Below are positions 16,506 through 25,950 of a DNA stretch of 45,877 bases, piece by piece. Numbering within the stretch: position 1 is the first letter of the stretch; each line of letters begins with the position of its first letter. The DNA is from Prochlorococcus sp. AG-402-G06 (GTDB taxonomy: Bacteria > Cyanobacteriota > Cyanobacteriia > PCC-6307 > Cyanobiaceae). The DNA is taken from NCBI GenBank assembly GCA_003277985.1, contig QCHR01000009.1, positions 1 through 45,877 on the forward strand, in the 5' to 3' direction. Under the pieces are notes generated by a model. It saw nothing but the letters and a program-made list of their open reading frames with translations, ran no database searches and was not told the origin of the DNA. The position numbers were made by a program, and so were the translations under genes.

Positions 16506-17105
16506 ATGAATAAATTCTTACGACAATATGATTTATTCAACAAAAAAGATATAGATTTCTCAGAAAATAATCTTCTTCAAGATATATTTATTGACAAGAA
16601 AATTATTATGAAATGGCAAGAACAAATCATTAATCATCAATCTACTATTTTTAAATCTGGCTATAAAGATGTAATCCAATCTTCACTATTTGAATCTAGT
16701 TTAGAAGAGATAAACGAATTTTTCAATCCAGTTGAGCTTACTCCTCTACCTTTAAGTTTTTGGAGGTGGCCAAAATCAATGCATGAGGGCCCGGCGGTTT
16801 ATTTTGTAATGGATCAAATGATTGATTCTGACGAAAATATAATTTTATATGTTGGAGAAACAATTTCTGCAGAGAAGAGGTGGAAAGGCGAACATGACTG
16901 CAAAAAATACCTTTCAAGTTATTCCGATAGTCTACAGAAAGCAAATGTATCATCCAAGTTAAACATTCGTTTTTGGCTTGATGTCCCATTTAATACTAAG
17001 GAAAGAAGAAAATTAGAACAGAAGCTAATTCAAGCTTGGCTTCCACCCTTTAATAAAGAAACAAGAGGAATATGGTCAACACCATTTACTTCTCAAATCA
17101 ATTAG
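16506..17105 (+). CDS. GIY-YIG superfamily-like protein
   Basis: A 199-residue protein with a degenerate GIY-YIG nuclease core in its second half. GPAVYFVMD (~98-106) stands for the GIY strand and ILYVGET (~116-122) for the YIG strand. A conserved Arg follows in EKRWKGEH (~126-133), and a Glu in RRKLEQKLIQAWLPPFN (~171-187). The first ~90 residues are not recognised. The order of these elements supports the fold, but whether it cuts DNA is uncertain. Cyanobacteria carry such stand-alone proteins of unknown role. It is 37 bases upstream of pepA. Confidence 0.75.
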   Translation: MNKFLRQYDLFNKKDIDFSENNLLQDIFIDKKIIMKWQEQIINHQSTIFKSGYKDVIQSSLFESSLEEINEFFNPVELTPLPLSFWRWPKSMHEGPAVYFVMDQMIDSDENIILYVGETISAEKRWKGEHDCKKYLSSYSDSLQKANVSSKLNIRFWLDVPFNTKERRKLEQKLIQAWLPPFNKETRGIWSTPFTSQIN

Positions 17106-17142
17106 AAAAAATTGTTATGATTATTACAAGTATAAAAATTAA

Positions 17143-18630
17143 ATGCAAATTTCAGCTGTCTCCAAAAAAATTAACGAATGGTCAGGATCAGTACTTATTG
17201 TCGGAATTATTGAAGGAACAGTCGCAAGTCAAATAAATTCATTTAAAACAATAATAAAAGATACTTATTTGAGCAAAAGGTTTAACGAAGCAAAGTTCGA
17301 AGGTAAAAAAAATCAAAAATTTTCAATTGAACTTATAGAAGGCAAAATAAAAAAAATAATCTTTTTAGGATTAGGCAATGCTGAAACTCTACGAATCGAT
17401 GATCTACGAAAAGCAGCGTCAGTTGGGACTCGAGAAGTTTTCGATTATGAAAGAAAGTTAGGAATATTTTTCCCTTGGGATGCATTTGACCCTGCTTCAG
17501 CTGCACGTGCGGTTGGCGAGGCAGTTCGATTATCGTCGATTAAAGATCTTAGATTCAAATCAGAGAGCAAAGAGTCCACCCCATTAGATGAAGTTGAATT
17601 AATAGGATTAGACACACAAACTACTAAATCAGCCATTGCTGAAATAAATCCAATTTGCGAAGGAGTTAAGTTTGCGAGAGAACTTGTTTCAGCCCCCCCC
17701 AATTTCCTAACACCAAATCAAATGGCAAAAGAGGCTAAAAAATTGGCCAATGACTATGATTTAGATTTAAAAATTCTTGATAAAAAAGAGTGCGAAAAGC
17801 AAGGTATGGGAGCCTACTTAGCAGTTGCGAAGGGATCAGATCTAGAGCCTAATTTTATACACTTAAAATATTCTCCTAAAACCACTAAAAATAAAGTTGT
17901 ATTAATTGGTAAAGGGTTAACTTTTGACTCTGGAGGATACAACTTAAAAGTTGGAGCTTCTCAAATTGAAAAAATGAAGTACGACATGGGAGGAAGTGCT
18001 TCTGTTCTTGGAGCTGCAAGAGCAATTGCAGAACTAAAACCCATTAACACCGAAGTTCATTTCATTGTTGCTGCTTGCGAAAATATGATTAATGGTTCAG
18101 CATTGCATCCTGGAGATATCATCAAAGCTTCTAATGGAAAAACTATTGAAGTAAACAATACCGATGCGGAGGGGAGATTAACATTAGCTGATGCTTTGGT
18201 TTATGCCTGCAAACTCAAGCCAGACGCTGTTGTAGATCTTGCTACTCTTACTGGAGCTTGCGTCATTGCCTTAGGAGATGAAATAGCAGGATTATGGACT
18301 GACAATGATGAGCTCTCTGAACAGCTAACTAAAGCTGCAGGGAAAGCTGGAGAGGGCATTTGGAGAATGCCTATGCAAGATTCATACAAATCTGGGATCA
18401 AATCATCTATTGCAGATTTGCAAAACACAGGCCCCAGGCCAGGAGGATCTATTACTGCTGCATTGTTTTTAAAAGAATTTGTGAACTCAAGCATTCCATG
18501 GGCTCACATTGACATAGCAGGTACATGTTGGACTGAAAAAGATAGAGATATAACTCCAAAGGGTGCAACTGGTTATGGAGTTAGAACATTAGTTAATTGG
18601 GTAAAAGAATTGAGTCTCAATTCCAATTAA
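17143..18630 (+). CDS. pepA: Leucyl aminopeptidase (M17)
   Basis: Cytosolic dizinc aminopeptidase that removes N-terminal residues from peptides. It has 495 residues: a variable N-terminal macro-like domain (~1-165) and the catalytic domain. Metal and active-site motifs are intact: GKGLTFDSGGYNLK (~262-275), KYDMGGSA, the signature NTDAEGRL (339-346), and WRMPM with IDIAGTCW near the C-terminus. The ATG start is at 17143. It converges on msrA across a 75-base gap holding an inverted repeat. Confidence 0.97.
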   Translation: MQISAVSKKINEWSGSVLIVGIIEGTVASQINSFKTIIKDTYLSKRFNEAKFEGKKNQKFSIELIEGKIKKIIFLGLGNAETLRIDDLRKAASVGTREVFDYERKLGIFFPWDAFDPASAARAVGEAVRLSSIKDLRFKSESKESTPLDEVELIGLDTQTTKSAIAEINPICEGVKFARELVSAPPNFLTPNQMAKEAKKLANDYDLDLKILDKKECEKQGMGAYLAVAKGSDLEPNFIHLKYSPKTTKNKVVLIGKGLTFDSGGYNLKVGASQIEKMKYDMGGSASVLGAARAIAELKPINTEVHFIVAACENMINGSALHPGDIIKASNGKTIEVNNTDAEGRLTLADALVYACKLKPDAVVDLATLTGACVIALGDEIAGLWTDNDELSEQLTKAAGKAGEGIWRMPMQDSYKSGIKSSIADLQNTGPRPGGSITAALFLKEFVNSSIPWAHIDIAGTCWTEKDRDITPKGATGYGVRTLVNWVKELSLNSN

Positions 18631-18643
18631 TATATTCACAAAC

Positions 18644-18692
18644 AATATAAATATCTTAAAGTATCTATTCTATAATTTTAGATATTTATATT
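18644..18692. repeat. 13-bp perfect inverted repeat between convergent pepA and msrA
   Basis: AATATAAATATCT (18644-18656) and AGATATTTATATT (18680-18692) are exact reverse complements around a 23-base loop. The position between two convergent genes suggests a transcript-end structure, though the stem is nearly all A/T and lacks a clear flanking T run. Confidence 0.5.
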
Positions 18693-18705
18693 AAACAAGT
18701 TATTA

Positions 18706-19314
18706 TTATTTAATTTCGCCCCAAACCTTTTTTAGTCTATTATCTCTCCCACAACTTTTTCTATAAAAATTATATTTAAGAGGATTTTTAACTGCAAAAT
18801 CTTGATGATAGCCTTCTGCTGACCAGAAAGCTTTTGAATTGATAATAGCAACCTTTAATTCCTCCAAGGATACATTCAATAAAACAGATATATTTTTTTG
18901 ACTCTCTTTTGCAACAAGTTCTTGTTCTTGATTAGATGTAAAAATAACTGGCTTATATGAATCACCTCTGTCACAAAATTGTCCCTTATTATCAAAAGGA
19001 TCAATATTCACCCAATACTGCTTAAGTAAATCTTTATAGCTAATAATATCAGAATCAAAACTAACTTTTACAACCTCTTGATGCCCATTATGATTTTCAT
19101 ATGTGGGATTAGTCAGAGCTCCTCCTGAGTATCCACTTTCCGCAGAAATGACTCCATCAAGTTTTTCCAGATCATGTTCTAGACACCAAAAGCAACCTCC
19201 TGCAAAAATAGCATCTTCTGATTCAGAAAATGCTTGCGTCGGAAAAACTATGAAGAGTTGCAAGAGCAAGCAACTTAGTACTAGTCTTCTGAATATTTTA
19301 TTCATAGTAGTCAT
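18706..19314 (-). CDS. msrA: Peptide methionine sulfoxide reductase MsrA, exported form
   Basis: Reduces methionine-S-sulfoxide in oxidised proteins. The catalytic GCFWC motif is at residues 40-44 (Cys41), followed by SGYSGG and YENHNGHQEVVKV, and the resolving region with RKSCGRD near the end. The first ~30 residues form a signal peptide (a basic start, then LVLSCLLLQLFIVFP, TQAFS), so the enzyme probably works outside the cytoplasm, in the periplasm or thylakoid lumen. Its start overlaps the lpxB stop by 4 bases, making it the last gene of the envelope operon. Confidence 0.95.
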   Translation of the reverse strand: MTTMNKIFRRLVLSCLLLQLFIVFPTQAFSESEDAIFAGGCFWCLEHDLEKLDGVISAESGYSGGALTNPTYENHNGHQEVVKVSFDSDIISYKDLLKQYWVNIDPFDNKGQFCDRGDSYKPVIFTSNQEQELVAKESQKNISVLLNVSLEELKVAIINSKAFWSAEGYHQDFAVKNPLKYNFYRKSCGRDNRLKKVWGEIK

Positions 19315-20486
19315 TTAACTAATAAGTCCAGAATATCCTTTGATGCTCTATCTGTAACTCCAGGTTTTCCTAATTTATCCTTCAATCTTTGATAACCATG
19401 AATTATGTCTTCTTTTGTCGCATTATCTTCAAGGATTTTTGATGCTGCATTAAATATTTTTTCAGCTTTAAAATCTTCTTGTATAAACTCTGATATTAGC
19501 ATTTTATTTAAAAGAAGATTAACTGGTGAAATGTATTTAACATTAAATCTCAAAATATATCTTGCGAAAAAAGCGGTGACCTTGCTTACTTTATATCCAA
19601 CAATTTGTGGAACCAAGTTTAGAGCTAATTCCATATTAATCGTTCCAGACTTAGCTAAAGCTAGATGGGCCGCCGAAAATAAAAAAGGCTTTATATTATC
19701 AACTTCATTCGAAAAAATAATTCGTCCAGATACGCCATATTCATTTAATGAATTATTTAAAATTTCATCAAATTCTTTTAAACCAGACGGTATTAGAACA
19801 GTAATTGAAGGATCCTTATCCTGGAGAAGCCTAGCCACTTTAAGTAATGTGGGTAAAATATATTTAATCTCTTGTTTTCGAGAAGCAGGAATGATAAGAA
19901 GAAGTTTCTTATCAGAGGTTAATCCCAATTTCTTAAATGAATCTTCTCTAGTAGGAATATTTCTATAAAAATCCAACATTGGATGACCTACAAATTTTAC
20001 ATTTCCTCCTTTATTTGAATAAAAATTAGCTTCCTCTTCAAAGATAGCTAATATTTTGTCTGTAAAACTAATCAAATCAGTTGTACCGGAATCACCTAAT
20101 CTCCATGCCCATTCCTGAGGCGCAATGTAATAAATTATTGGAATATTAGGGAACTTTTTTTTTACTTTTAGACCCAGTCGAATATTCGGCCCCATATAGT
20201 CAATTAAAACGACTGCATCAGGAGGGGAGGTACTTAAGTAATTATCAATTTTTGATTGTGCATTTAAGGTTGGCAAAACATAAGGAAGAGCTTCTAAAAA
20301 ACCGATTGCACCTATTGAAGACGTATTAGATATTAATTTAGCACCAGCCTCTCTCATCCTTTCACCACCTAAAGCAATTATATCTAATTCTATTTTTCTT
20401 TTTTCTGCATTATTCTTTAAAGCCTTTATTAATAAACTTCCCTGCAAGTCTCCAGAGACTTCACCAGTACTGATTAATAACTTCAT
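19311..20486 (-). CDS. lpxB: Lipid-A-disaccharide synthase
   Basis: GT19 glycosyltransferase that joins lipid X and UDP-diacylglucosamine to make the lipid A disaccharide. The 391-residue protein begins with STGEVSGDLQGS, the family signature, and has ALGGERMREAGA, IDYMGPNIRLG, YYIAPQEWAWR and VGHPMLD, followed by AKSGTINMELAL near residue 285. It is 3 bases downstream of lpxA and overlaps msrA by 4 bases, within an unbroken minus-strand operon. Confidence 0.97.
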   Translation of the reverse strand: MKLLISTGEVSGDLQGSLLIKALKNNAEKRKIELDIIALGGERMREAGAKLISNTSSIGAIGFLEALPYVLPTLNAQSKIDNYLSTSPPDAVVLIDYMGPNIRLGLKVKKKFPNIPIIYYIAPQEWAWRLGDSGTTDLISFTDKILAIFEEEANFYSNKGGNVKFVGHPMLDFYRNIPTREDSFKKLGLTSDKKLLLIIPASRKQEIKYILPTLLKVARLLQDKDPSITVLIPSGLKEFDEILNNSLNEYGVSGRIIFSNEVDNIKPFLFSAAHLALAKSGTINMELALNLVPQIVGYKVSKVTAFFARYILRFNVKYISPVNLLLNKMLISEFIQEDFKAEKIFNAASKILEDNATKEDIIHGYQRLKDKLGKPGVTDRASKDILDLLVK

Positions 20487-20489
20487 TAT

Positions 20490-21341
20490 TTATTTAGTTT
20501 GGGTTAAATAAGGCATTGGACCTCTTCTTCCTTTCCCAATAGAAAGTTCTATAAATCTACATAACCTTGCTGAGGATTGAAATAAATTTTCTTGTCTTGC
20601 GATTTTCAAACCATCAGAAATTACATACTCCGACTTAAATAATAAGTTCCAAATTCTTTTTAATTGTAAATATTCTTCTTTATTCTTTTTATCTATACTT
20701 TTCCTTTTGATTCCAACTTGATTTAGTCCCCGCATTCTTCCCGGATGACCTTCTGCCAAACAATATGGAGGGACATCTCTATCAACTCTTGTCATGCCTC
20801 CAACCATAGCTAAATAACCAATACGAACAAATTGATGAATCCCCAAACAACCTCCAATAACTGCTCTATCTTCAACAACAACGTGACCTGCAATTTGAAC
20901 GCTATTAGCTATGACTACACTGTTTCCAATTTCACAATTATGTCCTAAATGTGAATAAGCCATGAACAAATTTTGATCCCCAACTACAGTTTTCTCCCCT
21001 TTAAAAGTAGCCCTGTTAATAGTTACACATTCTCTAAAAGTATTATTATCTCCAATTAAAACATCAGTAAAATCTCCTTTATATTTCAAATCTTGGGGTT
21101 CTAATCCAATACATGCACCTGGAAAAATCTTATTATTTGATCCAATTTTTACTTTTCCATCGATAATTACATTTGGTCCAATCCAAGTATTTGGACCAAT
21201 GATCACATCTGGACCAATAACAGCCCCTGAGCCAACAAATACACCTTCCCCAAGTTCAGCCTTAGGGGACACATCTGCAAAGTCATGAATATTAACTTTG
21301 TTATCTCTAATTAAGTTTTCAGAAGATTCAAGTTCACTCAT
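20490..21341 (-). CDS. lpxA: UDP-N-acetylglucosamine acyltransferase
   Basis: Acylates UDP-GlcNAc at the 3-position, the first step of lipid A synthesis. The N-terminal two thirds is a left-handed beta helix of hexapeptide repeats (LGEGVF, IGPDVI, IGPNTW, IGSNNK). The catalytic segment YSHLGHNCEIGN holds the His equivalent to E. coli His125, and GGCLGIHQFVRIG follows. The C-terminal helical region is present. The frame could start at GTG 21344, but the adjacent ATG at 21341 is preferred. The fabZ stop is 4 bases upstream. Confidence 0.96.
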   Translation of the reverse strand: MSELESSENLIRDNKVNIHDFADVSPKAELGEGVFVGSGAVIGPDVIIGPNTWIGPNVIIDGKVKIGSNNKIFPGACIGLEPQDLKYKGDFTDVLIGDNNTFRECVTINRATFKGEKTVVGDQNLFMAYSHLGHNCEIGNSVVIANSVQIAGHVVVEDRAVIGGCLGIHQFVRIGYLAMVGGMTRVDRDVPPYCLAEGHPGRMRGLNQVGIKRKSIDKKNKEEYLQLKRIWNLLFKSEYVISDGLKIARQENLFQSSARLCRFIELSIGKGRRGPMPYLTQTK

Positions 21342-21345
21342 CACT

Positions 21346-21804
21346 TCAAACCATAAGAGAGAACATCAAATCTCCAGAACAAACCAACTGATCGTCAACT
21401 TTTGCTTCTCCCCTAACTTTTCCAAATCTCTTCCTTTTAAGGCTTATCAATTCACAAGATATTAATAATTGATCTCCAGGGACAACTGGTCGCCTGAACC
21501 GAACTGAATCAATCCCAGCGAAAACAAACAGACCTTTTGGGAGTTCGGGCATTTGAGAAACAATCAAACCACCTACTTGCGCCATTGCTTCAACTATTAA
21601 GACTCCAGGCATTAAAGGTCTATCAGGGAAATGGCCTTGAAATTGAGGCTCATTGAGAGTGACATTTTTTATTGCCACAGCTTTCTTACCTGGTTCATGT
21701 TCTATCACTCTGTCAACAAGTGCAAAAGGATACCTATGTGGCAAAAGGCCCATTATTTGCTCGCTATTTAAAACAAGAGTCTGGGAAGGAGAAATGTCAG
21801 TCAA
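21346..21804 (-). CDS. fabZ: 3-hydroxyacyl-ACP dehydratase FabZ
   Basis: Dehydrates 3-hydroxyacyl-ACP in fatty acid elongation, thereby competing with LpxA for the hydroxyacyl pool. The 152-residue hot-dog-fold protein has [14 protein letters not shown], the catalytic [12 protein letters not shown] (His) and VEAMAQVGG (Glu), then [12 protein letters not shown]. It lies between lpxC and lpxA, the usual place in Gram-negative lipid A operons, 12 bases after lpxC. Confidence 0.97.
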   Translation of the reverse strand: MTDISPSQTLVLNSEQIMGLLPHRYPFALVDRVIEHEPGKKAVAIKNVTLNEPQFQGHFPDRPLMPGVLIVEAMAQVGGLIVSQMPELPKGLFVFAGIDSVRFRRPVVPGDQLLISCELISLKRKRFGKVRGEAKVDDQLVCSGDLMFSLMV

Positions 21805-21816
21805 AATCAGATTTAA

Positions 21817-22674
21817 TTAAGTTAATACCTTTTGAAGAGAAGCTGCAAATTCTGCATGAAGAGAGTGAGACCCTTTGTAAACAAAAATTTGCGCTTTCGG
21901 CAATCCAACAAAAGCTAAATCTCCAATCAAGTCAAGCAATTTATGACGCACTGGTTCATTTGCAAATCTCAAAGGTGGGTTCACCCAAGAATTACCATCA
22001 CAAACCAAAGCATTTTCAAGAGCTCCTCCTTTAATTAGACCAGCTTTCTTTAATTCTTCTAACTGATCAAGAAAGCCAAAAGTCCTAGCAGGTGCAATTT
22101 CTTTAACAAAATTATTTGGAGAAAGCTCAATAGAAAACATTTGTTGTCCAATAGCCTTATGTGGGAAATCAATCAAACCTATTAATTTCAATTTTTTTGC
22201 TGGAATCGCAAAAATCACACTTTCTCCCTTATTGACAAAAATTGGAGATTTAATTTCCGGCCTTGGTTTAGGAGATGTAATGGAATTAATTATTCCAACC
22301 TTTTTAATCTCCTCGATCCAACCAATGGCAGAGCCATCAAGTAGAGGGACCTCACTCCCATTTATTTCTATATGTACATGAGTTAAACCCGAACCAACTA
22401 ATGAAGCCAACAAATGTTCAACCGTAGATACTTGTTTCCCATTTAGAAAAAGTGTTGTACATAAAGGAGTATTTCTTACTTGCGAAATATCAATAGGAAT
22501 AACTTTATTAGGTTCCTCTGAAAAAGAAATATGAAATCCCTCTAATTCTGTTGGCTTAATAATGACTGTGGATTTAAGACCAGTATGCAATCCAATACCA
22601 TCTTTTTTAATTTCATTTTTAAGCGTCCAGCCTTCTTCATAATCATTGGGGAATAAGAACACTAGAATTTCCAA
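21817..22674 (-). CDS. lpxC: UDP-3-O-acyl-N-acetylglucosamine deacetylase
   Basis: Zinc deacetylase performing the committed step of lipid A synthesis. The 285-residue protein has GIGLHTG near residue 27, STVEHLLASLVGSGL (zinc-binding His in EH), SEVPLLDGSA, RTFGFLDQ, the VRHKLLDLIGDL motif (His and Asp zinc ligands) and GSHSLHAEFA (catalytic His). The ATG start at 22674 overlaps the end of bamA by 13 bases; a GTG four codons later would also fit. Coupled to bamA upstream and fabZ downstream. Confidence 0.96.
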   Translation of the reverse strand: MEILVFLFPNDYEEGWTLKNEIKKDGIGLHTGLKSTVIIKPTELEGFHISFSEEPNKVIPIDISQVRNTPLCTTLFLNGKQVSTVEHLLASLVGSGLTHVHIEINGSEVPLLDGSAIGWIEEIKKVGIINSITSPKPRPEIKSPIFVNKGESVIFAIPAKKLKLIGLIDFPHKAIGQQMFSIELSPNNFVKEIAPARTFGFLDQLEELKKAGLIKGGALENALVCDGNSWVNPPLRFANEPVRHKLLDLIGDLAFVGLPKAQIFVYKGSHSLHAEFAASLQKVLT

Positions 22675-24974
22675 CCAATTCCAATGTTATATCGCCAATT
22701 ACCACTAAAATCTTGACTCGCTGCCTCTATCCGGATTGGGCCAACGGGTGTATTGATGACTGCTCCAGGTCCAACAGAGAAACCAGAGCCTGGTTTCTCA
22801 AGAATTTTCCCTGGCTTCCCTGGGACATTTGATTGAGAGCCAAAATCAGATCCTGCATCAATAAAGAGTGCGCCAGAGACGACTCTCCAAATAGGGAATC
22901 TATATTCTGCAGTTGCCTCTCCATAATTTCTTGCGACCCCAAGGTCACAGGAGTTCCAACCTCGAACTGAACTGGTTCCACCCAAGCAAAATGCCTCATA
23001 AGGAGGTAGATCACCAATAATTGTTCCAACCTTTGCTTGTAATCCTATCGATTGAGCGCAATCAGATTTTTCGCCAGGCTTAGGACGACAACCCTTGTGA
23101 AACTTCAATAAATTAACAGGATAAAAACGTGAATAACTAATCCTAGATCTATTAAAAGTCGGTGAATTTTCACCTAAGCTAATAAATTGTTCAGAACCAA
23201 TATTTAAATAATCTCCAGAAGTTGGATTTCTTGAATCATCTAAATTATTATATGTAATGGCACTCTTTAAACTAACTAGTGTATTTTCTGTAGAACAGTT
23301 ATATGCAACACAAATAATTTCATTCTTAGGAACTTTATTTTCTTTAAAATTTGTTGATGCTACGCCATAGGGTCTTTTATCTCCTGCATAATCTATTGGC
23401 TTAACTTTCTGGAAATTCGCACCAATAAGTACTGACCAAGGTACCTTTTTTAAAGGTTCACCACCATTTAAAGGTCTTGCGAAAGAGAAACCTCCTCCTG
23501 TTCTCTCTAAGACAATAGAGTCACCCTCGTAATCAAACCAACTAAACTGAGGTGCAGATAACTTAGCTGAAGAAAAGTTAGTAAATGGTCCAGTTTCTAT
23601 TAGATTATTATTATTATTTAGATCTAAGTTGTGAGACTGATTAGCATCATAACTTATCGATGAATTAGGTGCCTCATATCTATCTGTAACTCCTCTAATA
23701 CTTCCTCCTGCTTGACTTCTAAACTCTTGTGGAACTTCTCTACTTAAATACAATGAAGTTCGAAAAGATGTTCTATATTTATCATTTTTAATCCAGGGAT
23801 CATATAAAGAAAGATTAAGTAGTGCTCCGTATTCGCCGTAAGTCAAATTCATATTTGATGACCATGACCTTCCAACCAAATTTGACTCCTGCAATCCAAT
23901 TTGCCCGAAGACACCTTGACCTCCGCTATACCCAAGGCCTCCAGTGAGTGAACCAGTTCTTTGCTCAGTTATTCCTAATGAAATTATGACACTTCCAGGC
24001 TCAGACCTTAATGGTTTTAGCGTTACTTTGACATCATTAAAAAGTGAAGTTGAGTATAGTCTTTTTATATCTGACTCTAATTTATTTCTATTAAAAATAT
24101 CTCCTACTTTAGTTATTAATTCTCTTTCAATTACCCATTTTTTTGTTTTTCCTTTAATCAACCTACCTTTTTCATCTTCTGTATTTCCATCTTCATCTAT
24201 GAAATCAATCTCAATACCAGCTATATAGCCTTCTTGAATATTAAGTTCAACTATCCCTTCTTTAGTTACTCGGCTTGGACCAGATATTCTTGCCAATGAG
24301 TATCCATTAGAATTATACCAATCTTTAATTTCTTTAATCCTTATTTGCAAAGTATTTAGATTTAAGGTTTTTCCATAATCTTTATTAACAATCTCATTTA
24401 ATTTTATATCTGATATTTTTCTTTCAAGCGGAAGTATACTTATCTTATTTAATATCGGATTAGGTTCAATTTTTATCAAAAGTTGAACTCCTAGAGCACT
24501 ATTTAAAGACTCAATTTTTGCGCCAGAGAACCATCCTGTTGAATAAATTCGATCTAAATCCTTCTTAACTTCTTCACTCGTAACTTTACTACCTGGTCTA
24601 ATTAACATTGCATCATAAGCGATAATTTCCAGACGCTCCTTATCAGGATGTTCTTCAAGCCCCTCTATAATAATCTCTGAGATTAATACTCTTTGTTCTT
24701 CAATAATAGTATTTTCATCGTTTTGATTTTCTCCCTCAGAAATCAAAAAATTATCAAGATTTAAATTAAATTTGTTATTATTTAATTGGTAATCAACTTG
24801 AAAATTTTCACTCTGTTTGTTTTCAAAAAATAATTGATTTTCGCCTGATATTATTTTAGAAGCTTTAGTTTCTTCAAAAATGCTAATTAAAGGGACTGCT
24901 AGAGCAATGGCATATGCACTTTTGCTTATTAATTTCTTATTAGAGATGGCGGGTCTTTTAAACATAAATTTCAA
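22662..24974 (-). CDS. bamA: Outer membrane protein assembly factor BamA (Omp85/Toc75 family)
   Basis: Inserts beta-barrel proteins into the outer membrane; the cyanobacterial form is the relative of chloroplast Toc75. The 770-residue protein has an N-terminal signal region (to ~residue 38), a polar linker, three POTRA domains (~96-170, 175-250, 251-338), as usual in cyanobacteria, and a C-terminal barrel (~340-770). The barrel shows the loop-6 VRGW motif (SVRGWNSCDLG) and ends in an aromatic residue (IGIGWKF), the insertion signal. It is 45 bases after purC and overlaps lpxC by 13 bases. Confidence 0.96.
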   Translation of the reverse strand: MKFMFKRPAISNKKLISKSAYAIALAVPLISIFEETKASKIISGENQLFFENKQSENFQVDYQLNNNKFNLNLDNFLISEGENQNDENTIIEEQRVLISEIIIEGLEEHPDKERLEIIAYDAMLIRPGSKVTSEEVKKDLDRIYSTGWFSGAKIESLNSALGVQLLIKIEPNPILNKISILPLERKISDIKLNEIVNKDYGKTLNLNTLQIRIKEIKDWYNSNGYSLARISGPSRVTKEGIVELNIQEGYIAGIEIDFIDEDGNTEDEKGRLIKGKTKKWVIERELITKVGDIFNRNKLESDIKRLYSTSLFNDVKVTLKPLRSEPGSVIISLGITEQRTGSLTGGLGYSGGQGVFGQIGLQESNLVGRSWSSNMNLTYGEYGALLNLSLYDPWIKNDKYRTSFRTSLYLSREVPQEFRSQAGGSIRGVTDRYEAPNSSISYDANQSHNLDLNNNNNLIETGPFTNFSSAKLSAPQFSWFDYEGDSIVLERTGGGFSFARPLNGGEPLKKVPWSVLIGANFQKVKPIDYAGDKRPYGVASTNFKENKVPKNEIICVAYNCSTENTLVSLKSAITYNNLDDSRNPTSGDYLNIGSEQFISLGENSPTFNRSRISYSRFYPVNLLKFHKGCRPKPGEKSDCAQSIGLQAKVGTIIGDLPPYEAFCLGGTSSVRGWNSCDLGVARNYGEATAEYRFPIWRVVSGALFIDAGSDFGSQSNVPGKPGKILEKPGSGFSVGPGAVINTPVGPIRIEAASQDFSGNWRYNIGIGWKF

Positions 24975-25019
24975 AGCAATTCAATTAAATTAAGGAATCC
25001 TTGGCTTAGAATAATTTGC

Positions 25020-25763
25020 TTAAGAAGCATTAGAAGAGTCTTTTTCTATACGTTTCAAAATCTCCTCATAAGCATCTATCACTCCTCCAAGATCTTGCCG
25101 AAAGCGGTCTTTGTCAAGGATACGCCCTTTAGGATCAGTATTAGTTTTATCCCAAAACCTACAATTATCTGGACTTATTTCATCAGCTAAAACAATTTTG
25201 CCTGATGAATTAAAACCGAATTCTAATTTAAAATCAACCAATAATAAATCGAGTGAATCAAAATATTCTTTTAAAATTTTATTTACACTTCTAGTAATTT
25301 TCTCTACTTCTTCCATCTGATAAGGACTAATCAAGTCAAGCAACTTTAATCTTCTTTCTGTAAGAATAGGATCTCCTAATTCATCATCTTTATAATAAAA
25401 ATCAAGGAGTGGTGGGTTTAATATTGTTCCTTGATTGATTGGTGTCTCCCTACATAATGAACCTGTAGCAATATTTCGAATAACAACTTCTAGAGGAATT
25501 ACTTTGATTTTATCCGCAATCATGAATGTTTCCGATTGAAGTTCTAGAAAGTGTGTTGGAATTCCATTCAATTCAAGCAATTTAAAAAGGGCCGCAGAAA
25601 TTTTGCAATTCAAACGACCTTTACCATCTATTTCAGATCGTTTTTTTGCGTTAAAAGCGGTAGCATCATTTTTGAACTCTATTAAAACCCTATTTGGATT
25701 TTCACAAGCAAAAACTCGTTTTGCCTTGCCTTCATAAATTAGTGATCCTTCGATATGATTCAT
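25020..25763 (-). CDS. purC: SAICAR synthetase
   Basis: Joins aspartate to CAIR in purine synthesis. The 247-residue protein has [20 protein letters not shown], the [11 protein letters not shown] segment, [10 protein letters not shown] and [13 protein letters not shown], all standard for PurC. The ATG start is at 25763. It leads the minus-strand run that continues with bamA and the lpx genes, and it is divergent from purD, another purine gene, across 187 bases. Confidence 0.97.
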   Translation of the reverse strand: MNHIEGSLIYEGKAKRVFACENPNRVLIEFKNDATAFNAKKRSEIDGKGRLNCKISAALFKLLELNGIPTHFLELQSETFMIADKIKVIPLEVVIRNIATGSLCRETPINQGTILNPPLLDFYYKDDELGDPILTERRLKLLDLISPYQMEEVEKITRSVNKILKEYFDSLDLLLVDFKLEFGFNSSGKIVLADEISPDNCRFWDKTNTDPKGRILDKDRFRQDLGGVIDAYEEILKRIEKDSSNAS

Positions 25764-25950
25764 TAATACCTCAGATATCTAATTAGTATAAATAGAAAAT
25801 GCTACAAAAATCACCTCAATCAAGACAAATTTATTTGAAACCTAAACTCCAAACAACATAAAAGTTGCCCTGCAAGCTATTTATTAACTAATAATCAAAT
25901 GGTAATTAAACATCCACTAAAACTATTTTCATTCGAGCAAAAGTAAAACT

